A DNA stretch of 64,000 nucleotides from Nodularia sp. (in: cyanobacteria) (GTDB lineage Bacteria > Cyanobacteriota > Cyanobacteriia > Cyanobacteriales > Nostocaceae), in the NCBI GenBank assembly GCA_007692755.1, contig REBL01000127.1, positions 1 to 64,000 of the forward strand. The letters run 5' to 3'. The notes beneath the pieces were generated by a model that saw nothing but the letters and a program-made list of their open reading frames with translations, did not search any database and had not been told where the DNA came from. Shown here piece after piece: positions 26,913-35,758 of the stretch (within the stretch, counting starts at the first letter, position 1; every line of letters starts with the position of its first letter). The position numbers and the translations under genes were made by a program.

Positions 26913-26964
26913 AATGTTACTGAAGAACTTGTTTTATAAAGCTTTTCTGATATGAGATAACATT
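26913..26964. promoter_or_regulatory. Inverted arms between hupL core and xisC
   Basis: AATGTTA (26913-26919) and TAACATT (26958-26964) are inverted, 38 bp apart, and occupy the same place as AATGTTT/AAACATT in the nifD element. They may be an accessory recombination site or promoter element; this is inference. Confidence 0.35.
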
Positions 26965-27008
26965 TTATTTTCACTATTTCAGTTTATAAATAAGGGAATA
27001 TTTAGGGA

Positions 27009-28502
27009 ATGAGCGGACAAAATCAAAATCAGGGTAATTGCGAGGGGACATATTCCACATCTACAGATGAATATGCAAACGCAGACTCAACCGACTTATT
27101 CGCCGATATTTTTGCAGATTTTGAGCCGCAGAACACCACAGACGGTAGCTATAGGGGAACAATGGCGAAAATTAAAGCAACGGAATTACAGTATCAAGCA
27201 GTTTTTGAGCAGAAGTTAGTCGAAGCTAATACTAATTTAAAAAGGGAGAGAATAAGAGTTAGCATTAAACAAACTGGTAATTCTCTCCAGTTACGAGCTA
27301 CGCTACCGTTAAAACCAGGCGAACGCAGCTCAGGTAAGGAAAAAAAGCAGTATGATTTGTCTCTGGGGATACCAGCAAATTTAGAGGGACTGAAAACTGC
27401 AATTGAAGAAAGTTACGAGTTGGGTAAATTAATCGCTCGTCATACTTTCCAGTGGAATGAGAAATATTTAGGAATTAAATCTAGAGAGAAGCAAGAAATA
27501 AAAACAATTGGGGAATTATTAGATACATTTGACGAAAAATATTATCAAACCCGTCAGAGAACTATAACCAGTCAAAATACTTTTGCTAATTATACATCTG
27601 TAATCAAAAGAAATTTTCCTCTCACCGATTTAGCCACAAAGGATAATTTTGAAGAAATTATTAATTCATTTCAGGGGAATAAAAAAAATGAACTGATTGC
27701 CGTAACTTCCGTTTTTATTAAAACCTTTAATTTAGGATTTAAACTTGATGTAACACGAGATAATGTCACCCCAGCCCATAGAGAAATTCCCGAAAATGAT
27801 CAGATAATATCCTCTTTTGACCTATTTGAACAATTTGCCCTTAACCGCAAAAATACAAACATTAGTGATGAAATAGACACTTGGGAAATGTGGCGTTGGG
27901 TATATGGAATGTTGGCGACATTTGGGTTAAGACCAAGGGAATTATTTGTACAACCTGATATTAATTGGTGGATGTCTCCCCAAAATATAGACCATACTTG
28001 GAAAGTGAATAAAAATACCAAAACTGGATATCGAGAAGTTATTCCTTTTGTACCTGAATGGATAGAGTTATTTGATTTACAAAATCCCAAACCATTAAAG
28101 ATTTTAGAGAAAAAGGTTGCAAAAATTGCATCTGTGCAAAATATTAATTGGATGCGGAGAGATATATCCAGATGGTTTCGGAAAGTGGGAATTGAGTTTC
28201 AACCCTACGATTTACGGCATGGTTGCGCGATTAGATCGCATCTTCAGGGAATACCGATTAAGGCCGCAGCAGACAATTTAGGTCATACGGTTGATGAACA
28301 TACAAAAACCTATCAAAGATGGTTTGGGATTGAAAACCGGAAAAAAGCCTTTGGTGAGGTAATTAGTCAAAGGTCGTTAATTGAGTTGCAGAAGAATGAA
28401 ATATTGGCGCTACGGATGGAGAATGAAAGGTTAAAGTTGGAAGTTGAAAAGTGGAAATTCTCGGAAAATAAAAATCCAGAGGACTGCGAACAGCTTTTTT
28501 AA
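27009..28502 (+). CDS. xisC: Tyrosine recombinase of the hupL element (XisC type)
   Basis: The 497-residue recombinase should excise the hupL element in heterocysts. Its catalytic residues are Arg about 308 (GLRPREL), Arg-His about 403-404 (DLRHGCAIRSH), His in NLGHTV and Tyr about 435 (HTKTYQRW), then a coiled-coil tail ENERLKLEVEKW. The N-terminal about 60 residues are acidic and poorly conserved; the region from SLQLRATLPLKPG on matches the other two recombinases. The start lies about 116 bp from the left core and the gene reads into the element. Confidence 0.94.
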   Translation: MSGQNQNQGNCEGTYSTSTDEYANADSTDLFADIFADFEPQNTTDGSYRGTMAKIKATELQYQAVFEQKLVEANTNLKRERIRVSIKQTGNSLQLRATLPLKPGERSSGKEKKQYDLSLGIPANLEGLKTAIEESYELGKLIARHTFQWNEKYLGIKSREKQEIKTIGELLDTFDEKYYQTRQRTITSQNTFANYTSVIKRNFPLTDLATKDNFEEIINSFQGNKKNELIAVTSVFIKTFNLGFKLDVTRDNVTPAHREIPENDQIISSFDLFEQFALNRKNTNISDEIDTWEMWRWVYGMLATFGLRPRELFVQPDINWWMSPQNIDHTWKVNKNTKTGYREVIPFVPEWIELFDLQNPKPLKILEKKVAKIASVQNINWMRRDISRWFRKVGIEFQPYDLRHGCAIRSHLQGIPIKAAADNLGHTVDEHTKTYQRWFGIENRKKAFGEVISQRSLIELQKNEILALRMENERLKLEVEKWKFSENKNPEDCEQLF

Positions 28503-28735
28503 ATAATGAGCTAGTCACTATTGAAAAGCTAAAAAAAATGGCTCTCAGACGAAGGGTTATCGGTCGCACCAACAACAAGCGAGATAGTACGCCTAGCGTT
28601 ATACGGAAATATTATGTATAATGAATAGTTGATGCCTGATCCAATATCCATGTGATATGCTTAAAAAGCAGCAAGTGTTTTGACGAAATCAATGCATTTG
28701 TGGTGGAAACCACTATACTCTCGAAAGGAGTTGAG

Positions 28736-29269
28736 ATGAATAAGTATTCAGAGTTTTTCAAAACGCTTCATGACGATACTGCACCGACAGGTTATTTAGG
28801 TCGGGGTACGCATTATTCAGTACTCCGCTCAGTTGTCTGGCATAACAGCTTACAGCATCAACTTCCCAAAGCTGCTTACCTTGATTTAGCTGTTATTTGG
28901 GATGAAGATCACGACACAAGAGTAATTGAAGCTATTGAATTGCTATATTTTTCAGGACTACTTACACCCGCAATCTTTGTGGGAGAACGGAAAGGTAGCT
29001 TCACCGTGGTAGTTTCTGACAAAACACTTGAAGAGTTTGACGAAAGAAAATTGTCTGAATATCAACAAGCGGTTGAAGAGATAACCCAGTCACTTGATGA
29101 TCCTTGGGCGGCTGAAGTTACATCCATTAACTCAAACCATATTATCAATGATCGTTCTGACAAAATTTCTCAGTACCTTCAAACAATAAATATGCTGTGG
29201 CAACTTGGTATTAAGCCAATCCAGATAAATACTTCTAAACTTTCGCTTGAGCGAGAATACCCCTTCTAG
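28736..29269 (+). CDS. Unknown protein, hupL element cargo
   Basis: I choose ATG 28736 (MNKYSEFFKTLHDDTAPTGY) because GAAAGGAGTTGAG precedes it; a longer frame from 28652 has no ribosome site. The product has 177 residues, is acidic and soluble, with the motif-like RGTHYSVLRSVVW and LDLAVIWDEDHDTRVIEAIE. I do not recognise the family. It seems intact and alone. The about 400 bp after it hold only HIP1 sites and repeats. Confidence 0.7.
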   Translation: MNKYSEFFKTLHDDTAPTGYLGRGTHYSVLRSVVWHNSLQHQLPKAAYLDLAVIWDEDHDTRVIEAIELLYFSGLLTPAIFVGERKGSFTVVVSDKTLEEFDERKLSEYQQAVEEITQSLDDPWAAEVTSINSNHIINDRSDKISQYLQTINMLWQLGIKPIQINTSKLSLEREYPF

Positions 29270-29378
29270 AAAATTTATAGTGAGATCGTCGATATTGTAG
29301 AGTGCTTTCCCCACAACACTCCTGATTAATCTTCTGATAAATTCCTGGGAATGCACCAGGATTATAGACTTTAATCAA

Positions 29379-29516
29379 GCGATCGCAGTCTAGAGGTGTT
29401 AGATTTACCGTTAAACATCTTTTAGAAGTGCGATCGCTCAATTTCCATTATCTTGTGCTTCCTTAACTACTATTAACTGCGATCGCGCAAGCACTAATCT
29501 TGTAGAGTGCGATCGC
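29379..29516. repeat. Cluster of four HIP1 octamers
   Basis: GCGATCGC occurs at 29379, 29430, 29479 and 29509 within 138 bp of the 29270-29672 spacer, with a fifth at 30397. HIP1 is a cyanobacterial palindrome normally spaced hundreds of bases apart or more. Confidence 0.85.
29409..29437. repeat. Direct repeat upstream of membrane-protein cassette
   Basis: CGTTAAACATCTTTTAGAAG then TGCGATCGC (29409-29437) is repeated nearly exactly at 30376-30404, on the other side of the membrane-protein gene. Confidence 0.75.
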
Positions 29517-29672
29517 AATCTTGTAGTGGTGTGGCAAGCTTAAGATAGTGCATTACCAAAAAAGCAGAAAGTATTGATTTATCTCAATTTTGTCAAAAAT
29601 CTATGCTTAAAAGCCTGAGTGCTAGTATTGAGACATTAATCGCTTGATTGCCTTTACCTAAATTTTGAAGCT

Positions 29673-30293
29673 ATGGAGAGTTCAGACACAGAAGATTATC
29701 AAGCGAAGGAAAAAGCCTTTTACACTGCAATGATAAGTGCATGGCTTAACACAAGACTTGAACGAGATAAACAATTGTTAGGTTTATCAGTTACAGCTAT
29801 TGGATTATTGGTTACTTTACTAAGAACAATGGGCGTTTCAAACGTTTTACAGATAATCCTGTATGGCTTGGCACTTTTTGCTTTTTTGATTACTGTAGTC
29901 TCAGTTATTTATATTTTAGGTGAGAATTCTACACACATTGAAAAGATGTTAGAGAGTTCTGAAACTGAAAGCATAACTTTGATGTATCTAGATAAAGTCG
30001 CCGGGATCAGTTTCGTTGGAGGCATGGTACTTATCGTTATAATTGGTATGCATTCAGCAATGATTAACCTAAGTGAACAAGGAACAATTATGAGCCAAGA
30101 GAAATCGCCTGATACTCATTGTCAATCTAGAATAAATAATGATAGTTTGAATGGAGTTGCCAAGCTACGTCCTCAACCTCCAAAGGCTTCTCCGACAACC
30201 CCAAACACTGGACACAGTGCAACAAGTCCCTCAGCAACTTCAGGCGGTAATGGGTCTAGCAGTGCAGGTGAATCAAGTAGTAATAGTAGCTGA
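29673..30293 (+). CDS. Membrane protein with low-complexity tail, hupL element cargo
   Basis: The 206-residue protein has three predicted membrane helices: about 34-52 (LLGLSVTAIGLLVTLLRTM), 57-84 (LQIILYGLALFAFLITVVSV) and 110-130 (ISFVGGMVLIVIIGMHSAMI). The last 65 residues are Ser/Thr/Pro/Asn/Gly-rich and look disordered. Family not recognised. It lies between direct repeats 29409-29437 and 30376-30404, which suggests acquisition as a cassette. The three-helix hydrophobic layout would also fit a small membrane effector, but nothing proves this. Confidence 0.7.
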   Translation: MESSDTEDYQAKEKAFYTAMISAWLNTRLERDKQLLGLSVTAIGLLVTLLRTMGVSNVLQIILYGLALFAFLITVVSVIYILGENSTHIEKMLESSETESITLMYLDKVAGISFVGGMVLIVIIGMHSAMINLSEQGTIMSQEKSPDTHCQSRINNDSLNGVAKLRPQPPKASPTTPNTGHSATSPSATSGGNGSSSAGESSSNSS

Positions 30294-30375
30294 TGCAGCA
30301 TAACAACCCTAGTGCAGCGAATTGACCGAAACCACTTGTGGATTTGCAAAGGTATTGGCAACCGCTCACTAGGAA

Positions 30376-30404
30376 CGTTAAACATCTTTGAGAAAAGCGA
30401 TCGC
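30376..30404. repeat. Direct repeat downstream of membrane-protein cassette
   Basis: CGTTAAACATCTTTGAGAAA then AGCGATCGC, the second copy of the repeat at 29409-29437. The following GCAAGCGCTGACTTG also resembles 29485-29501. Confidence 0.75.
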
Positions 30405-30522
30405 GCAAGCGCTGACTTGTCAGTTAGCTATTAAGTCGAGAATCTTAGCTTAGACTATCAATGAATTGAAATAGGGTCACGTTAATATCGTTTAAGGTAA
30501 TATGAGAGAATGATTTAATAAA

Positions 30523-30876
30523 TTGATTAGTATTTCACCCTTGATCATTCATCTTTTACAAGAACCTGCAACACCTACCCAAATCAACGAGATGCTTCAA
30601 GCTAATCGTTTCTATATTAAAACAGCCGTAGATATACGTCATCAAATTTTGGCAGGTGGAGGTGAAATGCACTCGGACTGCGAAACCATTTTACTTGAAA
30701 ATGGAAGTCAACAACAGGATATTTGGGGCGCGAGTTGGAATCCTATTTCTCAGGAAATTTTCTATGAATCAATGGTAAATCTCCGTCCACGTCAAAATAG
30801 AGCGATGGAAATTTTAGATCCAGCGATTCGTGAACAGGTCAAACAAATCATCCACAAGTTATTAGGAGGCGTATGA
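30523..30876 (+). CDS. DUF5674 family protein
   Basis: The 117-residue soluble protein has the family pattern AVDIRHQILAGGGEMHSDCE, LLENGSQQQDIWGASW and VNLRPRQNRAMEILDPAIRE. The only usable start in frame is TTG at 30523; its ribosome site is weak. It overlaps the next gene by 4 bp (ATGA). The family function is not known to me; members often occur as pairs of small genes in cyanobacteria. Confidence 0.75.
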   Translation: MISISPLIIHLLQEPATPTQINEMLQANRFYIKTAVDIRHQILAGGGEMHSDCETILLENGSQQQDIWGASWNPISQEIFYESMVNLRPRQNRAMEILDPAIREQVKQIIHKLLGGV

Positions 30877-31220
30877 ATAACTGGACTGTAGAACAAATTG
30901 CCTTTCGGTGCGATCGTCTTTCTGTACGTCTTGAACGATTGGCACAGAACTTTGTGCAAATGGCATCTCTCAGTTTGGATGGGGTTAATGGGGAAGCGGT
31001 ACTTGGGATTGTTAGAGAAAGTAAAGTATTTTTAGAACTGACAGCGATTGATTTAGATGTGGACAGTGCGTTTGAACTGGCTCAAATGCAACGTCAATTG
31101 TCTCGATGGCATATTCATTGGTGGTCAACTTGGGCAAGTGATTCTAGTCGTCTGGAAATTTCAACCTTGTCTCAAACCTGGGCAAATCGAATTAGGGAGA
31201 TGGCAGGAGTTCTGGTTTAA
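30873..31220 (+). CDS. Unknown protein coupled to DUF5674 gene
   Basis: The 115-residue soluble, helical-looking protein starts MNNWTVEQIAFRCDRLSVRL and is Trp-rich near the end (WHIHWWSTWAS). It is translationally coupled to the DUF5674 gene by an ATGA overlap with AGGAGG upstream. No family recognised. The overlapping two-gene layout resembles toxin-antitoxin pairs, but no toxin motif is visible. Confidence 0.7.
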   Translation: MNNWTVEQIAFRCDRLSVRLERLAQNFVQMASLSLDGVNGEAVLGIVRESKVFLELTAIDLDVDSAFELAQMQRQLSRWHIHWWSTWASDSSRLEISTLSQTWANRIREMAGVLV

Positions 31221-31307
31221 ATTCCTATTTCTTAACCCTGATATGCTTAGAAGCAGAGTCGAGAAATTTATTGAACGTTGTGAAGATAACCTGGAGGATG
31301 ATCAATC

Positions 31308-31535
31308 ATGAACTTAGATACAATTCAACAAGATATTGCGTCTCTTCCTCCCGATTTACAACTAATCATAGTGGAACTCGTAGAAGTCCTGAAAAAACGC
31401 TACCTTTTGAATCAACACGAATCTTCAGAAAATTCCTTGCAAGACTGGTCAGACTTTATCGGTTGCATAGAAGCTGAAACAGACCTCTCAAAAAACCATA
31501 AAAACTACTTAGACCGTGAACTTAACCAAAAATAA
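31308..31535 (+). CDS. Small protein resembling DUF2281/antitoxin-type proteins
   Basis: The 75-residue protein begins MNLDTIQQDIASLPPDLQLI and continues VVELVEVLKKRY, like the N-terminal part of DUF2281-type antitoxins (LPPELQQEVLDFVEFLK pattern). A ribosome site GGAGG precedes it. No PIN-domain toxin follows: the next 200 bp to the convergent ATPase gene are non-coding, so it would be an orphan. Confidence 0.6.
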   Translation: MNLDTIQQDIASLPPDLQLIIVELVEVLKKRYLLNQHESSENSLQDWSDFIGCIEAETDLSKNHKNYLDRELNQK

Positions 31536-31734
31536 TACTTCTATACTCAATCTTAAATGTAACTATTTTAATTTTTTTATCCCTATCTACGTATTTATTT
31601 CGGGAAAAAAGCGGGTTTATATTCCAAGAGTAAGCAAATAATTATACTTAACCACTTGCCTTGTACTTGCCCTAATTGCGATAAGCGAAGCTTTACCCAA
31701 AGGCGTGTCGCCAACCTACTCCTGATCAAAATAC

Positions 31735-33330
31735 TCACGCCCGAATCACAGTAATCCGACGTTGATTTTCCGTCACCACAACCTGAGTTGATAAACGTTC
31801 TTCCATTGGTAGGGCATTTTTACGCCTATCAAACACAAATAACCAACCAAAATCTAACCCCAAACGCCCTAAATAAGACTCTAACTGCTCAATACCCTCA
31901 GCTTGGGGGTCACGCTTTTTCTCCCGCCATACCTTTAACTCAATACCTAACGTTACATCTTTGTAACGCAGACATAAATCCATTCTGTCGCTACCAATTG
32001 CATATTCCCGTTCTAAGATTCCACCACCGTTAACCACACGATGCAAGAAAGCCATTAATACTATGTGGGGAGCAATTTCATGGTAGCCAGTGCTACCTAA
32101 TAACGGTTCTCCGTGCTGTCGCCAAAACTTGAGAAATGCTGCAAGTAACGCATCTATATTTAACTCCCCTTCTGGGGTTAACCAAGTTGGTGCAATCCTT
32201 GGTAGAGAAGCCATTGGTGTCACCGTTAACACCCTGGGTAAAACTTCCCGATAAATTGGATTAGCAATGGTTAATCCACCTTGGGGGTGCATTTTACACA
32301 AACCCAAATCAATCACAAATTGAATATCATCATTGGGTATATCCCCCAATTCTAAACCTGCTAACATCGGCTCGATAATTGCTTTTATCCTTGGTTCTCG
32401 TAAGCGTTCAGCTAAACTATCCAAGTGAGTATCTTGACGAGCAATTAATATTTCCTTTGCCTGTAAAATATGTTCTGCTGTAATAGCAGTACTTCTATCT
32501 TTAACCATTTTTTCCACAACTTCTTTCGCCAGAGCATTAACTAACCAAGGTTGTCCTTGGGTTAAATCAAAAGCTGTTGCGGTTGCTTCTGGAGTGAAAA
32601 TTTGTCCTGTTTCTTCTGTCTGTTGTTGATATAATTCTACAACTTCTGCGGCATTAAAATTTCTCAGAGTAATAGAACTAACTTTAATATTAAAAGGACT
32701 GGATGTGTTTAATCTGTCACTACCACCGGATGCTACTTTATAATCTCGCACATCTCGTAAGCCAATTAATCCTACGGATGAAGGAAAATTTTCAGGACGA
32801 TTGGGAAAACCATCTCTTAATTGCCTTAGTATCGAAATTAGAGTTTCATCTTGCAAAGAATCAATTTCATCAATAAATACTACCAAAGGTCGGGGTGAAG
32901 CTTTTGCCCAACCTTGTAAAAAAGCCCTAATTCTTTGTCCTGGTTCTTCCTGTTGCCATTGCTTAACAGGTGGTTGCAATTCTTGGGGTAAGCGGATGGA
33001 AATTGTATTATACCAAGTTCCCAAAATTGCCAATTCTGCTGCACCTGGGTCATGATTAAATGCACTTCCTACTTCCACTGATACCATTACTGCTGCATAA
33101 CTTCCTGTGGCGGTAAGTTGCTGTGCTAGGGCTAACATTGCTGTGGTTTTCCCTGTTTGTCGCGGTGCATGAACAACAAAATAACTACGCTGTTGGATTA
33201 GCTCCTCCAAATCTGGTAATCGTGTTGTTGGAGATAGCATATAGTTGATATCGTCTGTACATGGACCTGCAATATTAAACCAGCGAGACATAGGATTTTG
33301 GCAGTTGGCGAACACTTTAAGTTTAGACAA
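31735..33330 (-). CDS. AAA ATPase with C-terminal PD-(D/E)XK-like domain
   Basis: The 531-residue protein (or 519 if begun at the second Met, MSRWFNIAGP) has a Walker A HAPRQTGKTTAML near residue 55, Walker B LVVFIDEIDSL near 150 and a sensor-like VGLIGLRDVRDY. The C-terminal 120 residues include GSDRMDLCLRYKDVTLGIELKVWR, which fits the PD-(D/E)XK pattern (D, then E-x-K). Such AAA/nuclease-like proteins occur in many mobile elements and repeats of cyanobacterial genomes. A role in element maintenance or defence is possible but unproven. Confidence 0.8.
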   Translation of the reverse strand: MSKLKVFANCQNPMSRWFNIAGPCTDDINYMLSPTTRLPDLEELIQQRSYFVVHAPRQTGKTTAMLALAQQLTATGSYAAVMVSVEVGSAFNHDPGAAELAILGTWYNTISIRLPQELQPPVKQWQQEEPGQRIRAFLQGWAKASPRPLVVFIDEIDSLQDETLISILRQLRDGFPNRPENFPSSVGLIGLRDVRDYKVASGGSDRLNTSSPFNIKVSSITLRNFNAAEVVELYQQQTEETGQIFTPEATATAFDLTQGQPWLVNALAKEVVEKMVKDRSTAITAEHILQAKEILIARQDTHLDSLAERLREPRIKAIIEPMLAGLELGDIPNDDIQFVIDLGLCKMHPQGGLTIANPIYREVLPRVLTVTPMASLPRIAPTWLTPEGELNIDALLAAFLKFWRQHGEPLLGSTGYHEIAPHIVLMAFLHRVVNGGGILEREYAIGSDRMDLCLRYKDVTLGIELKVWREKKRDPQAEGIEQLESYLGRLGLDFGWLFVFDRRKNALPMEERLSTQVVVTENQRRITVIRA

Positions 33331-33450
33331 TTTTGGGGTTGGGGGAGGGAATGTAGGGAAGAATTAGGTAATGTCTGAGAAGACCAAATAACTTTTAGCA
33401 GAGAAAAATCAATGGATTGGCTGCTAGATACCACCTCAAAATCTCCTGAT

Positions 33451-34035
33451 TTAAGGAAAAGCTAGGGAATCATTGCACCTATCCTGACAAATCCTGACTA
33501 TATAAGCAATTCCCCAATCTATCACCATATAACTGCTGTGAGGCCATTGTCCGCCTAAAAGGGCATAGATTTCTACAGGTTTGGCGGAAATCGTTACCCC
33601 AATTTCGTAAGACTTGCCAGTGTAAGCCGCAAACCTGCGACAAGCTTCTTCATAGTGGCGACTACGACGGTATTTTTTATTAGTCAAATCAATAGCGAAC
33701 AAGCCATAAAAGTAGCGAGGAATACTTTGGATGGTTTCGACAATTTGACCCAAATTTCTCGCCAAAATCGCATTGCGAGGAACTTCTGTACCCCAAAGTG
33801 TGTCTAATGCCCAAGATGCACTGGTTAAATGGGAACCGCCACAGATACCACAAATGCGGGGTGTGACAATTAATCCGGCTTGGGGGTCTTTACCTCGAAG
33901 AATAATTTCAAATCCGCGAAACAGTTCGGCGTGTGTCCAAGCGTTTACTACCCGCCCATCTTCAATATCCACGCGCACATCTAAATCGCCCTCGACTCTA
34001 CCAACAGGCGAAATATCTAGTGTTTGAATTGTCAT
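33451..34035 (-). CDS. hupL: hupL 5' segment with element-encoded tail (uptake hydrogenase large subunit, interrupted)
   Basis: The native part is 33525-34035, starting MTIQTLDISPVGRVEGDLDV. It has the N-terminal [NiFe] ligand motif RICGICGGSH near residues 60-69. Beyond the core the frame runs about 25 codons into the element (to 33451), so the vegetative product is a 194-residue truncated chimera with no C-terminal nickel ligands. HupL oxidises H2 released by nitrogenase. The gene lies 353 bp after hupS; the spacer carries a MITE-like hairpin. Confidence 0.95.
   Translation of the reverse strand: MTIQTLDISPVGRVEGDLDVRVDIEDGRVVNAWTHAELFRGFEIILRGKDPQAGLIVTPRICGICGGSHLTSASWALDTLWGTEVPRNAILARNLGQIVETIQSIPRYFYGLFAIDLTNKKYRRSRHYEEACRRFAAYTGKSYEIGVTISAKPVEIYALLGGQWPHSSYMVIDWGIAYIVRICQDRCNDSLAFP
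33525..33540. repeat. hupL element right core
   Basis: CCATATAACTGCTGTG, identical to 26877-26892. Confidence 0.96.
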
Positions 34036-34061
34036 TCTCTCTCCTCTCTTTTAATTAATTA

Positions 34062-34244
34062 GTAGGGTGCGTTACAGACATTTCTCCTCATGCACATAAA
34101 ATCAAAATTGGTGCGTTACACTACGCGATACAGCACATTTCATTTTGATGAGGTACACAAGGGCGGGCAAGATGCCCACCCCACAAGAGTTTCACTATTG
34201 CTTTTGTACCTCATATACCTGCAATCTGCTGTAACACATCCTAC
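34062..34244. repeat. MITE-like element with nested hairpin in hupS-hupL spacer
   Basis: GTAGGGTGCGTTACAG (34062-34077) and CTGTAACACATCCTAC (34229-34244) pair at 14 of 16 positions. Inside, ATGAGGTACACAAG (34149-34162) pairs with CTTTTGTACCTCAT (34201-34214). A GGGCGGGCAAGATGCCCACC hairpin sits in the loop. The 353-bp spacer holds no gene. A transcript would fold strongly between hupS and hupL. Confidence 0.8.
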
Positions 34245-34388
34245 CTGTACAGAACGGCATCATCAAACTTACGCAAAAAATCTCACTTCGACAAGTGATA
34301 CAGTGAGCCTGTCGAACTGCTCAGTGACCACTCAAATTCTCATAACTCTGTGTACTCTGTGTCTCTGTGGTTTATTTTTTCCTGACTT

Positions 34389-35351
34389 CTAAACCGTGAA
34401 AAAGTCTTCTTCTGCCCAAGCTGGTGCTGCATCTTTAGCGACCATTGTCAATACCGCGTAATCTTTTTGTTTGACTCCTGGCGGTAATTCCTTGGGAACC
34501 CCCATGACTGTTTGGGTTTTAAATACGGTTCCTGGCTGGAGGTCAAAGAAGGGAAATTCTGGTTCTGTACAACCTAAACAAGGCATCCCGGCGCGAGTTT
34601 TGGAGGAAACACGGTTCCACAAAATGCGGTTACAGGATGAATGTGTCATGGGACCACGACAACCCAAGTCGTAAAATAGGCAACCTTTACGTTGACCAAA
34701 TTCCCCGGTTGATGCTTTATAGGCGAAGTGAATGTTACGGGTACAACCTGTTTGGGTGTATGTGTTGAAGAAGGTTTGAGGACGTTGCAATTCATCGAGG
34801 GCGATGTCGGCTATGCGTCCAGTGGCGATCGCCACTAATATCTGCGTAATCCAATCGGGATGGGCGGGACATCCGGGAATGTTGATTACAGGTAAGCCGG
34901 CTTTGGAAACAAAATCTTTGCCTAAAAAGCCGCCTTTTTCACGCCTGAGAAATTGTAAACCTTGTGATTCGCTGGGGTTGGGTGACATGGCTGGGATGCC
35001 GCCCCAGGTTGCACAGTCTCCCACGGCGACAATGAATTTCGCCGCTTGGGATAGGTCTGTTAACCAGTCTTTCATCGGGCGATCGGCAAAGCGATTCCAT
35101 TCGCCAGTGCCGTTGGGGGCATTTACAACGCTGCCTTCAAAGACTAGGATATCTAGGGGGATTTTGCCTGAAACGCAATCCCGCAGCAGGTTTTGCAAAT
35201 CGTTACCTAGTTCCAATCCCAAGGAGGGATGCCAAAGTACCTTGATGCCAAAGTCGGCAATGAGATCGCAGACTGTTGGTTCTTCGGCGTTGAGAAATGA
35301 CATGGTGTTGCCTGAACAAGCGCCACCTTGCAGCCATAGTACGTTAGTCAT
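34389..35351 (-). CDS. hupS: Uptake hydrogenase small subunit
   Basis: The 320-residue Fe-S subunit carries electrons from the HupL active site. Cluster ligands are visible in LQGGACSGNTMS (residues 7-18), VGDCATWGG, IPGCPAHPDW, CTRNIHFAY, CLFYDLGCRGP and AGMPCLGCTEPEF. It lacks the N-terminal twin-arginine signal of exported hydrogenases, as in other cyanobacteria, so the enzyme is on the cytoplasmic face. It is the first gene of hupSL; the 407-bp upstream region should hold the promoter. Confidence 0.96.
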   Translation of the reverse strand: MTNVLWLQGGACSGNTMSFLNAEEPTVCDLIADFGIKVLWHPSLGLELGNDLQNLLRDCVSGKIPLDILVFEGSVVNAPNGTGEWNRFADRPMKDWLTDLSQAAKFIVAVGDCATWGGIPAMSPNPSESQGLQFLRREKGGFLGKDFVSKAGLPVINIPGCPAHPDWITQILVAIATGRIADIALDELQRPQTFFNTYTQTGCTRNIHFAYKASTGEFGQRKGCLFYDLGCRGPMTHSSCNRILWNRVSSKTRAGMPCLGCTEPEFPFFDLQPGTVFKTQTVMGVPKELPPGVKQKDYAVLTMVAKDAAPAWAEEDFFTV

Positions 35352-35758
35352 TAGCTACATATTTTCTATTGTTGATCATTCTGGATTTAGGTGAGCAGGG
35401 TTGTAGGGTATCACCTATTGATTAATACTTATTCATTAATATAAGCTGGTTTTTTCAAGCAGTATTATTTATTAAATAAAAATTAATTATTGCTTAAATC
35501 TGGGGAAGATTCAATTAAGAATTGCCATCAATAATGCCGAAATAAATATTAAGTATTTTAAGTGTTTAAAGCTGACATTAATATTGGCAATTTCCCCCTA
35601 GAATTTGAGAAATAGATTGTTCTATAGTAAAAAAATTGATAGAGAGATGCGATGATTGATCAACGCGATGATAGCGATGATAGACGCGATGAATCGCGTC
35701 TCTACAAGGGTATGGATTCAAAATCTGCGTAAATCCGCTTAGTTAATAAACCCACTGG
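35352..35758. other. Intergenic region between hupS and the hyp operon (divergent promoters)
   Basis: The region between divergently transcribed hupS and the TPR gene is AT-rich at the hupS side. It holds repeated GATAGCGATGATAG units and an exact dispersed palindrome AGACGCGATGAATCGCGTCT (35682-35701). I found no clear GTA-N8-TAC NtcA site. Promoters for both operons are expected here but not resolved. Confidence 0.5.

Larger units (their letters stand above)
26877..33540. mobile_element. hupL element, 6.65 kb, programmed excision
   Basis: The element is bounded by identical 16-bp direct repeats CCATATAACTGCTGTG at 26877-26892 and 33525-33540, the reverse complement of CACAGCAGTTATATGG known as the XisC core in Anabaena. 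Excision releases 6648 bp and joins GGQWPHSSYMV to PGGVMCAPT in frame. Cargo includes the recombinase, a 177-residue unknown, a membrane protein between direct repeats, DUF5674 and two small genes, and an AAA/nuclease-like protein. Confidence 0.96.

Noticed and set aside
31057-31477. Two + strand ORFs overlapping the 115- and 75-residue genes
   Set aside because: Out of frame with the better supported genes; Arg/Ser-rich shadow-like composition.
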